A stretch of DNA of 64,000 nucleotides from Pomacea canaliculata (Eukaryota > Mollusca > Gastropoda > Architaenioglossa > Ampullariidae): positions 4,991,872-5,055,871 of the forward strand of contig NC_037601.1 in NCBI RefSeq assembly GCF_003073045.1. The letters run 5' to 3'. Shown here piece after piece: positions 48,083 to 59,456 of this stretch. A program made the position numbers and the translations under genes. The notes beneath the pieces are model-generated. The model made no database searches, was not told the DNA's origin, and saw only the letters and a program-made list of their open reading frames with translations. Position 1 is the first letter of the stretch. Each line of letters starts with the position of its first letter.

Positions 48083-51000
48083 TTAATTTCTTTTCTTGTT
48101 AAGGTAAGCTACTTCTGCCAGCATTCTCAAGGAGGTCGCTGAATAAAGTCGACATCGGGGAAGGCTAGTGGAGAATAGCTGGAAGCCCATGTCATTCAGC
48201 CGGAAGTACGTTTCAACGGCATCAGGGACTCGTTCTCGAGGCGGAAAGTCCTTAAACAGGTGCCACTCCACCAGAAACTGCGGGACGGACGACAAGATCG
48301 CCGAGTCAAGAAGATCACGAGTGACATTCCACTCATAGCCCTCAATGTCCATCTTAAGCACGGTCAGCTGCTCCTAAACAACAACAACAACAACAACAAC
48401 AGCAACAACAACAACAACCAATAACACAGTGCTTCCTGACTGTTTGCGGTGGAGGTGACTACGACAGCGTTTATGTAGAACTTAATTGTAAGTTGTTTGA
48501 AATTAACAAAAATCATAAAGTCAGACAACAAACTGAGACTTTAGATTTAGAAACAGTACTGTAACATTTTTTGAGTATTTCCATTTACTATTTGATCATA
48601 AATTTTACTTTACTTGTACTAAAATTTGAATTTTAAATTGTCTGCCTTAAAAAATAGTTAAAACGCAAACCCGTGTGCTGACATCAGATTGTAAGTGTTA
48701 TAGATGGCGTCTGAGACACATCGTATCTTGTATTGCCTTACACATCAATATCGCACCAACACTCTTCTTCAAGTGACAGTTATTGTCTAACCTTTCTGTG
48801 ACCCAGGAGGTCAAGGATTGTCTGCAGACGTCTCATCGGCCAACCGTTGACCGCCGGACGCTTTTCAACATACTCATCGACTCTGGGTACAAAACGGTCG
48901 TCGTCCTTATCGCTGATGCCAATTCTCTTGAAGAAAACACGGTCCCCACGTTTGTGGTCATCAGTGTCCAGCATGCTGCAACATGACACAGTCTGGTAAT
49001 ACTCTCCGTGTTACCCACTAAATGCATGATGAAAGAAAGTCTGAGACTCTACAAAGTTGCTACTGTTTTGTGGCACTTTCCTAATATATTATAAATTGTA
49101 ATATATGAAAAATAATAGAAAATTATATATATATTTCTCAAATATTTTTTGTGATTGTGATTTTACCTGGGATCAAAGGAGTAGACGGTGCATCCTATGG
49201 CTGCCATCGCATCATCAAAGCGAAAGTCATAGTTAATACTGCAAATAAATGTCAGAGACAGAGTGGTGTTTGTTCCCATTTGTGTGTGTATAGAATACTA
49301 TAGATATACGCGCAAAGAAACACACAAACCACACACACTTTAGACTGCGATCGTGCGTGTGAGGTTGTTTGCATATGTGTTTGTGTATATGTGAGAGAAA
49401 GACTGGGATCGTGGGTGCTCACTTGAATAAGAACTGTCAAAGAAAAACAGAGGCGTTGGAAGCAGAATTGATAAGATTATTATGAGCTCAGAGCTAGTTG
49501 ATTACATTTCTTTGCATAATACGTTTACTATTTTTTAAACTATTCTATAACCCTGTAAACCACAAGTGATATAACCCCTGAAAAAGAAACTAACAGTTTT
49601 TAAATCTTGAATACAGACTATATATTTCAATTCATCTAATAGCAATGATAAATAATAAGTTGTTGGTCTGAAAATATGGATTTTGCCTTAAATGCCTGAT
49701 AAAATAAACGTCTTCTTACAGAAAAATAAAATTGGAAGAGATTTTGTAATGTATACGCATTTATCCAAATTAAAATTATGTTAACATTACCTTGAACGAG
49801 TATAAATGAAACAAAATGACTTCAAAAATTGTATATATGATGGAAAAGAGAAATACTTTGGCGGCCATAGTTGTGGAGACTTTTACATAATGTAAGAACT
49901 GGTGAAAAGGCTTCTCTGATAAGTCAATAATTTTCACGAAAATGGAAGGCAAACCATGTTTATGTATTCTTCAGAGACTTACCCAAATGAGTACACTAAA
50001 CAGTTGTTCTGAGGCACAAGGTTATCATCAAAGCAAACAGGCCAGTTTCCCATTTCTCTTTTGTTTTTGCAGTTGTACCTTATTCTTCCCCAGTCACTGA
50101 AACAACATTTTCATCTTATGTAATTTTGTAAGACTAGTTTAGCTATCACAATCATTAAAGGTCACCAAAAATACAAATTTCATGTGTAATGAGAGACAGG
50201 TAAGTACTTGTTGAGTGATTATTCCTTAACCCGCTTTATTCATAACTCCTTGTGACGACTAACCTGTTTGGGACAACTATTTATCTGACATTCTGCATTG
50301 TAACCTGCAGTGATAAGCGCTGGATTCATCATTTTAACATAAATTTATACATTTGAAACATATATTTAGATATTTGAGTATACATTTAGACATTTTATGC
50401 TTATATGAAAAAGAATTTAAATATTTAATTTGAAAAGCATGTCTAGAAACTTTATGTTTTCTGCATGTCCAAATCGATGATGTTGACACTTATTTACTAT
50501 TCGTAATTCTCCTGCGAGCCGTTGCTGACCACTGGTGTCATTTGTATCTACTTTGTCTCGTGAATATTTGTATTGTATGATACCTTTTCATATCACAGGC
50601 ATGCCCCCACCATGGCACCCTCGTGAGGACGCGTTTGACGGTCTCCTCTAGAACAGAAATAAATGTTTGACGAGAACGACGGGGGCATCTTTGATGATTC
50701 ATCTAACTTATGACAACCAACTTGTATTTTTGTCATCTACGTCTTGTAATGTTGATTATCGTCTGTCTGTCTGTCTGTCTGTCCGTCCGTCCGTCCGTCC
50801 ATCCGTCCGTCCGTCCGTCTGTCTACAGGTCTTTTAAGATTTTTGTATGTTTGCCTGTATGACTGTCTTTCTTTCTGTCTGTGGCTAGGACTCTGAATAA
50901 TTATGTGTATTTTCTTATTCTCATAGTCTCACTATTGAAATCATGAGGCTCTGGCTTTGTGTCCTCAGCTTTCATCGGTACAGCAAGATCTTAATAAATT

Positions 51001-51223
51001 ATTATTACTCGTATGATTACAACTTTCTTACTATTGTGTTACTGTAATACTGACCTCTCCATGTAGAGCAAATGTCTACACTGTTTTTTTCAAAAGTAGA
51101 AAAGTCTGGCGTGTCGTCGAGGGAGACGTTATGAACAACGTAATAAACAACAGACTCTAGTCCAAGAATTATTATAAGCACAATGCTCAGCCATGTAAAC
51201 TTCTTGAAAATATTCACCGCCAT
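48083..51223 (-). CDS. METTL24-like (FkbM-type) methyltransferase, copy 2
   Basis: Six exons on the minus strand: 51223-51055, 50647-50584, 50096-49983, 49238-49167, 48975-48792, 48373-48083. All splice sites and phases are intact, and the protein is 297 residues, the same length as copy 1. Keeps the anchor, CLVYSFG, VYSFDPS and LKMDIEGYEW. Exon 3 is identical to copy 1 at all 114 bases, whereas exons 5 and 6 differ by roughly 5 percent with many replacements (for example DEYVEKRP for DIYVKKRP, and LAEVAYL for QAEVAYL). Both copies look functional. Start choice as in copy 1, with acceptor ttgcag just upstream of the ATG. Confidence 0.88.
50759..50825. repeat. (GTCT/GTCC)n microsatellite
   Basis: Mirror of 28,657-28,775, shorter and with GTCT units at both ends. 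Confidence 0.9.
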
Positions 51224-51744
51224 TTACTGCAAAGAAAAGCAAACAAAATTTCAGACTATTTTCTTATTTTTAGAATAGAACTACAAATCAAGAAAGTTGT
51301 TGTGGTGAGATATAAGTGAGGTTTCTGAAAAATAGTTGACATTATTAGTTTGCTTATTAAATTGTGTTTTTAAATGTAAACCTTACAGAATGTTTTATAG
51401 GCTATGCGCATGACATAATTTTATCAAACTTATATTGGATAACAAAAAACAGGCAAACGAATCCACTGTTTGTTGCTAGAGAATATTTCTTGTATCCGTC
51501 CCTGCTCAAACTAGTATTCCCTTCATGAAAAAGACAATTTAGAAACCAGGTAAAACAAATTCATTATTGATTGTACTTAAGACTAAGCCTGTAAAATATT
51601 ACACAAGTGACTCTAGTGAATGTCAGGCAGAAAATTGCGTCCACAGACATGTTTAAATTTGTCAAAGTCAGCAGGCAATAACACTTTTGTTTCTTAAACC
51701 GCTATTTGCTATTTTCTGTTTGGTATTGTGGTATTGTGTAGTGG

Positions 51745-51796
<52 letters not shown>

Positions 51797-54149
51797 AATA
51801 AATGTTTTGAGCACTTCCCCCACTATCTTCTACCGACTGCCGTCTCGTGCATAGACGATGCTAAACACACTGGGGAAGTATAATTATAAATCTAGTCGTC
51901 AAACCATCAAAACCAGGGAGGGTTACACAAACATACTTGACCTTTCAACCGATATTATATCTCTTTCCATCAACCCCCAATCGTCAATTGTTAATATTAT
52001 TTTTAATGTTATGTTTCTGCAAAATATAGTAACACTCCGTATTTGTTTCTATGTGAATAGTTGATGAAATTGTTCCACAGTTGCACTTATTTAGCTTCTG
52101 ACTCAATGTCACAATGTTTTAACAGTACTTACAGTTTGGTCGACGCCAAGAATATAAGTTTGCGGTTAGTGATACCAACGAATCACGATGTCCAAGCTTG
52201 TAGTCCCACGATGTAGGAAGATTCCTTGAGGTCGTGTAGACACACTAGGTCCTCAACCATACAAGTACTCGAGACCACGAGCGCCCCCGGAGTGAAAGGT
52301 CGCACCAGTGAGTTTCCCACGAAGTTCACCACAGATGGAGGGATGCTGTGTATGGCCTCTTAGTTTGGTACACCTGTTGCCGTGTTAGATGATTGGATTC
52401 TGTGTCACTGATTAACACTTCTCTACGACATTCCGGCATCATGTGAAGAGGACAATGTACTCCCAAACTACGACCTGTAACTTGCATGTTACTCATTGCC
52501 ATATCTATCTTTTATCTAACAGTCTATTCATTCTCTTCTCAAAACATCATATTCCTCACGCCAGGAGTGAGCAACCATTTTCCCTCCCAGAGCCATTTTG
52601 ATATTTATCACATCATTTACGGACGTCCAAAATTACTACAAAGGTAAAGGTAGATAACATTAATACCTTTTTTGAAGCTGAAGGTTGTGTGGGCTTCACG
52701 GATGGAGCACCAGCTGTACTAGGGACGAAGTCTGACGAGAGTGAAAGAACTTTCGCCAGCCAACGGGCGTTCACTGCAGGATGGACTGAGTCGCTCCTGG
52801 CAGTAACCTTCCTCCTGCTCCTCTACAATTTATCAGTCGCTTATAACAATTATGAATTACATCGAATCTGGAGTATAAACAGCCTCCTTTTTGAAGAACT
52901 GTAAAAACATGGATTCTGATCACTAAGTTGTTTACTACACTTCTGCAAATGTGACGCTTGTAGTAAAGATAATAATAATAATAATAATAATAATGATGAT
53001 TCTATTTATAGAAGCCACTGACACTGAACAAAGATGCGTGCATGACGTCAAATTAATGGTCTGAATGCGTGTGTGTATGAAGTCAACAGAGATTTGACGT
53101 CAAAGAGCAGGCGAACCACAAACAATGAGCAATGAATAATAATAGAAAATGAAAACAAAAATGAATAATGAATACCAAACAATGAGCAAATCTTGAAAGA
53201 GAAGCAAAACGCGACATGTCTGTGTGGCACCAAGAGCAGAAGATCACAGGTCGAAAAGTCATTTCGAGTAACAAAAACAATAACATTCTGATTCTGATTC
53301 AGATGGAGGAGAGCGTTCAAAGAAAGTGAAATAAAATGGAATCTTTGTTCATTCAGTAAAAATTTGCTGCGAGACAGCTACACAGTTTTATAGTTATGTA
53401 GCATTGCACTTTCAAGAAAAAAAGTTTATTTCGTAAAAGCTTTCTGGATTTATATTTATATTTATATGTATATTACATTTATATTTGTGTAACGGTGATC
53501 TTATAAATTGTAAATTTTTATCTTAAAACCGAATAAAGCAGACCGAAACTTGTCTAAAAATATATTGGATTTTTTGTTTTCGCCCCCTTTGTGCCTTCCT
53601 TCACTATAATTAAAATCCTAGACACTACATGGTGCAAGTCATATTGAAATGCAGATATGAAGGTGAGAGAAGAATTCAAGTCCCTCCCATGCGCTGCACC
53701 TTGGTGTATTTATAGTAACAGCCATGGAGGTCAGTGGACTGAAGGTGGTTAGTAGTACATGAGGTAGCACGACCTGATCATTTCTGTAAAGTGCGAGCTG
53801 TGTGTGTGTGGTGAGGTCTGTGTGTGTGTGTGTGTGTGGGGGGGGATAAGGTCTGTGTGTGTGTGTGAGAGAGAGAATGATGTCCCTTCTCTTAACAGGC
53901 TAGAGGGGTTTAGCACTCCCCCGGTTCTCGTTTTTTAATGATCTTGTTTAAAATAGTAATATATTGTAAAATATGATGCAGAGGAAGTAGTTTTAAAACT
54001 TATATGGCGGGACAATGTAGATTTTTCTCGCTGCCACTAGTACAATAAAAAGATGCCTCGTATTTTTGTTTTGTTTTACTGTCTGTTAGGAAAACGACTT
54101 GCTATGGACCTGTTTTATGACTGTAGTTCTATTGTCATGCTCGGTGACA
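51224..54149. other. Upstream flank of METTL24-like copy 2
   Basis: Mirror of 25,330-28,251, with (tga)n at 51,744-51,796 and (aat)n at 52,969-52,994. A gtaagt at about 52,130 is a candidate donor of a leader exon. Confidence 0.4.
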
Positions 54150-54153
54150 TTAA

Positions 54154-56851
54154 GGTTAGACACCGGTCGAAAAAAAATTTTTTTTGTTTCACGGGATAGC
54201 GCGGATTTTTTTGTATCAGCTATTTAGGCCTTGAATGAAGTTTCAAAAAATGGTTTTACTGCACTCGTCGCGCTATCGGTTGCCATGGAAACAATCCAAA
54301 ATGGCGCCAAAACAAACAATTTTAAAAGCTAACTCCTTCTTCAATTTTGTGAGTAGACTCAAAATTCTTTTTGAAATAGTTACCTAAAAGACAGATCTAC
54401 ATTTCTATGATAAAGAATTTGCGAATTCCTCTTAGTTTTTTTTTTTTAATTTTTTTTGTAAAAAAGTGTGTTAAATTTTAAGAAATTTTGATGTAAAACG
54501 GTATAACTACCAAACTACTAAGTAATTTTTAAAAATCTATCATAGAAATGTTTAAATTTGTATGAAGAAAAGCTCAACCAAATTGCAGATCTATATCTCT
54601 TGTCAAAAAGAAGGAGTTAGCTTTTGAAGTAAACAGTCTCTAACCAAAACAAGGAACTGAGAAATCGCGGAAAGAAAAACTGAAAGCTTAGTAACTTCTA
54701 AACTACTCAATATTTTTTTAAAAGCTCTCATAGAAATGTTTAAATATGAATAAAGAAAACTTCAACCCAATTTTAGGCCTGTATCACATGTCAATATAAA
54801 GTTATAAGCTTTTGAACTAAACAAGCTTACTAAAACAAGAAACTGAAAAGGCGAAGGAAAACAAAGTGAAAGCTTAGTAACTACTAAACCACTAAATATT
54901 TTTTAAAAAGCTCTCACTGAAATGTTTACATATGTATGAAGAAAACTTCATTCAAATTTTAGGCCTGTATCACATGTCAATATAAAGTTATAGGGATTTT
55001 AAGTAAACAAACTTTAACAAAAACAATGAACGGAAAAAGCGCGAGCAGAAATATCAAGCTTAGTAACTTTGTTTTATCTAAGCCTTTCATGTAATTTACC
55101 TGCTGAATGAAAAATATAACCATCTTTCAATGTGTTACTACATATAACTTTAACATTACTAATAAAATTAATTATTTTATTCACTTTTAGAAAAGTCAAC
55201 ATGGTTGTGTTGTGTACCCAACTGCTGACCAGGCTTCAGAGAAGTACACAGTAATAAAGACAATGGTGTTTGCAAACATTGAGCAACACAGTTATAGGTT
55301 TAGTTAGTTATATAGAAGTTCAGTGTCCACTAGCTTCATGGTTTTTGCCATCTTTGGTCTTTTGCTATCTAACATTTAGTGATGATGTCGCATATTGCTT
55401 CCAATTTTTGCGAGCATCTACTGAAGTAGCAGCATTAGTAGGAACACTCTCATCTTTCTTAGCCTTCAGTTGCAGGGTGATGGGATGAACATCAATTAAA
55501 GAAATTATTTCAAAAGCTTATAGGGGAGTATAACCAATTCTTGCAGCCTATGCTCCACTGGGGGCAAATAGGAATAAGAATAACCTATTCATGAAATCTA
55601 GAGATACATCACTGGTGCACCAGAATTTAAGCAGCTGCTCATGTTCTGTTCCTCTGTATGCTAGGATTATTTTATGAATTACCTCTGTAGTCACATGGAT
55701 TAAAGATGGTTGATTTTTGTGGCTAGGGGGGTATCTTATTTTCTGTCAAAGATTTCTGGGAAAAGCACTATAGCTGTCTGGCCTTTTAGGGGGCTGACAA
55801 TGATGTGCTCTCTAGACACTGAATGGCTTCAAACTTGACTAGATAGCAGTTTTCATTGTTTGTTAGGAATGCTATACATAATTGTCTTCACATTCTGTTT
55901 GTTACATTTGGTTGGAGTAAGACCATCCAACCCCCACCCAACCTTTGTTTTCTGTGCAAATGATGTAAGCTCTGTTTCTGACAAAGTACATAAATAACTA
56001 GCATTGCAAGTTGACTCAAATGTGTAAATGTTCGCATCTAGTCCTGATTACTACCGAGATTTGCAGCAGAAATGAAAACTTCGCTTTATTTTCAGCTCGC
56101 TTACCACATGACTGATGGTGTTTTCGACAGCCGAATTCGGTTCACTAAGTTACTTTTTTTAGCTGCTACGACGGTCTAAGAATGTCCACGTGGTTTTTAT
56201 TTTTTTGCACGTGGTATTGTGAGAAGAAATGAGCGTCTGACAGTCACAATAAACATTTAATATCAACGTTAATGTCTTAGAAAAGAAAATATCCCAGAAC
56301 AAGCTTCGTGTTGCTTCGCCATTTGTTTATACATCCGGAGGCCATGACAGTTGCCTTGTGGGATACCCGAGCACAGCCGAAGCGTGTTCGTGTGCCCTAT
56401 GACCCCGTCTAGGTCGGCATTAGTGAATTCTGATTGGCTATATGCAAAGTATGTTACGCATGCGTCCATATAAGGAAGTTTCCGACCCTTTGTGTCGTCT
56501 AGAAAAGAGCTTGTATCATAGCTTGGGGCCTTCTAAGGGTTTTGACTCAGCCTTTGTTTGAAAATTCATGTCATGACCTTTCGACCGATATACGATGTGA
56601 CACAGTTGCCCACGTGGCGAGGTGTGTTGCTATGTCTCAAACATTCTCTATTCTCGCTAATTCTGCGCTCGGGAAAAGTAAATAGGATAGAAGTAGATGT
56701 TTTCATTGACAAAATAGACATATTTCTAGATTATTCTATGAAAAACCACTTGGCGAGTGAATAGAACAAAATATGAACTTTGACAGTATGAAGTAATCTG
56801 AAAATGGCCAAAATGAAAAATTTTTGACAATTTTTCGACCGGTGTCTGGCC
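54154..56851. mobile_element. Kolobok-like DNA transposon remnant, TTAA target
   Basis: 2,698 bp flanked by TTAA on both sides (54,150-54,153 and 56,852-56,855). The left-arm empty site has a single TTAA at gacattaataagtag. Terminal inverted repeats are about 20 bp, ggttagacaccggtcgaaaa versus ggccagacaccggtcgaaaa. At 55,208-55,279 a frame after a tttag acceptor reads CCVPNC-stop-PGFREVHSN, like the first zinc-binding loop of a THAP domain. TTAA targets plus THAP transposases are the Kolobok combination; piggyBac is the alternative. No intact transposase. Confidence 0.75.
54497..55075. repeat. Three tandem copies of about 185 bp inside the transposon
   Basis: Each copy has agcttagtaact-ctaaac, then aaatgtttaaat, then gaaaacttca, and ends aaaacaa-gaactga-aa. 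Subterminal repeats like this are often transposase-binding arrays; that role is inferred. Confidence 0.8.
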
Positions 56852-57590
56852 TTAATAAGTAGTAAATCAGGGCATTTACTCAAGCGACCAGGAAGTCGTA
56901 ATGCAAACCGTCTTCAGTCTATGTGCCTCGTCCTTTACGACAGGTGAACAAACTGAAAAAAAAACCCTCTTAATTCCTCACCTGAATAGACAGAATTAAA
57001 CTAGTATGCGGGCAGGGAAGGGGAAACCGGTGTTTTACTCAGATCCAGGAACTAAGGCTTCATCACTGTAAAGCACCCAGCCTTGTATAAAGACATCACA
57101 TGCTCAGAAAGAGCAGTATGCCCGAGGTAAGAACCCAGGTGAGCAAACGCTAACTGTATTGGTGACAGGTGCTACAGCCGTGGCGCCACCAGACCTCCCC
57201 ATATGGAAGATGTGTGTGGGGTGGGGGACTAGAGAGGACCTATGTCTGATCTTGTGGTACAAGGGATTTGACTCCAGAGGGAATAGAATCCTGAGGTGAT
57301 AAATCAAAGAGATGTCCAGGAAGTGATGATTTCCTGCTGAATGTAGACGACAGGTCAAGGGTCAGCATACATGATATACTCCATAGATTATATCACACGG
57401 GGAAGATATACAAGGGATGAATCTGTGGCAGACTTGCACAATAATTGGAGTGCTGTCCTCGCGGTTCGAGGATCTTACTGATAAGAACTTCACTGCAGCT
57501 AAGCCCAACATGTGAAGCGCGCACACACACACGCACACACACACCTCAGTGGACCAAAGCAAAGCAGCGCCGCTGATGCAGGACCTATTA

Positions 57591-58648
57591 GTAAAGCAGA
57601 AGATTTTTTTTGTGGAAAGAGTAAATATGTTTTAAAGTAATTTTATTGACTGAAACGAAAAGGATAATTTTCGTACAGTTGATGGCTGTTTTGATGACAC
57701 CATTGCTGCCTGTGTGTACGTTACATTAGATTGGAATAAAAAACCAGTTTTCTTCCTCAAAGCAGCAAATGTCTGGTGGGTTGGACCTCACCTGACAGTT
57801 CATCCGTGAGGTGAGAAAGAGGCGAGAAAGGTTGAAAGCGCTAACGGAGATACCAGTCCATAGCTTTGTAGAGAAGGGTAGCGATACATCTATCACAGTT
57901 AATGAAGAGTCACATCAGATTAGCATGACTGGCCAAACAAACAAACAAACAAACAAACAAACAAACAAACAAACAAACAAACAAACAAACAAACAAAGGA
58001 AAACAGAGAAAATGATAGATTGAGCTTTTAACTCATTAATCTCACAGCCAGAAACCTGACTCTTCTGACCGCTTGCGGAGGTGAATGGGACCTTAAAGCT
58101 AGTGTTTGATTGTCCGTGTACGTGTCTGCTTTGCTAATTTCTGTCGATTAAGGACTGTGGACACAAGTGAACTGAAACGTGATGTACAAATTTATCAGTG
58201 AACTGACGTACAGTGTAAAATATATCTGAAAAATGGGCTGTGTCGAAATGAACTAAGCGAGAAACAGCGGATACTGTCTTACAATCGACTTTTAATATGT
58301 TTGTACATTAGTTCTTATGCACCCGATTCTATAAATGGGTATAGTTCAATATCTATATATAATGCTTTCCATTGCTTATTTTCAGGCGAGTTCAATGCCC
58401 GTACCGCAGAGCTTTGTCACTATTGTTCTAGCACTGATAAGGTGCACACAGTTGAATGATCTTAAATTTGAAATGTCCTTACTAACGAAAGTTAGGTCGG
58501 AGGCTTATAACGATCTGAGTTGATACCTGCGCATTAAAAATAAACATCATCATCATCAGCAGCACGATACAGTCGGACTCAAACTGCTTACGTGTTAATT
58601 TTTTCTTGGTTGAACCTCAAACTACATCAATGGATGAATGATGGTTTC

Positions 58649-58697
<49 letters not shown>

Positions 58698-59456
58698 GCT
58701 TTCTGCATGTTGTTGTTTACATGTTTTGTGTGTTTCAATGCGTCAGTTGCGTCATCGCCGACGAAAATAAAATAGTCGGTGGAGATTGCGTCACGTGTGA
58801 CGTCAATTCTATTCACGCTACGACGGGAGACACAGTGAGTTGACTAGTAGAAGGCTAGACAAAACAACAAAAATAATGATAACAATAAGGCACGCACTAC
58901 AACTGCAACATAAGTAAAGGAAACATCTTTGTTTTCACCAATGTTAGATTCCAACAAATCTTTGTTTTCACTGAGATCACAGCATCACTGTTGTCCTTCA
59001 TACATTTAATTTGTTAGTTATACCATGTATATAGTATGTAAGCCTAGGTTATCAAAATTTTCAGTCAACAAAACACAGTTTAGCCTAAAAGTATAATTAT
59101 TGCAACATTTTCATTGATAAATGATTCATTTTTGGGGGCAGACGGCCTTTCGCCATCCCTGATGGTTTGTTTTGGTTTTAATTATTTATTTGGTTTTTTT
59201 CTTTTTTTTTTTTGCCTTCTTCAAAAAGGACTCACGGTTGTTAAAACGAAGTTATGACCGCTGCCCAGGCTAGATATCAACACACTTAATGAGGGGGATG
59301 CTTTACAATATTGGAAGGTAAGAGAACAAGAAGTATATTAACAAATAGAAACAGAAATAACTTAGTTTGATTCAAATTTTAAAGGTTAAATGAAATACAA
59401 ACGGAGGATAATAGTCAATACGAAAATCAACTTTCATCGGAACATTTTTATTGCAG
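57591..59456. other. Spacer and 5' flank of the GCNT-like gene
   Basis: (caaa)n at 57,935-57,996 and (aat)n at 58,650-58,696. At 58,740-58,840 a GC-richer island has TGACGTCA (CRE-like, 58,798-58,805) and a GTGAGT donor at about 58,831, a candidate leader exon or promoter of the downstream gene. No other gene. Confidence 0.4.

Larger units (their letters stand above)
41154..57590. repeat. Right arm of the giant palindrome (A3 + B2)
   Basis: Inverted copy of 24,598-41,085. Right-arm-only piece: the TTAA transposon 54,154-56,851. Compared with the left arm, about 1 kb at the A/B junction is missing (junction near 45,713). Confidence 0.93.

Noticed and set aside
54154-56851. Polinton or LTR element at the TTAA insertion
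   Set aside because: Four-base TTAA duplication, 20-bp inverted ends and lack of capsid, polymerase or LTRs fit a plain DNA transposon instead.
24598-57590. Simple read-back (foldback read) artefact as the source of the palindrome
   Set aside because: Arms carry different insertions with proper target duplications and several percent divergence in places, which a copy of one molecule cannot have. Haplotype joining is not rejected.
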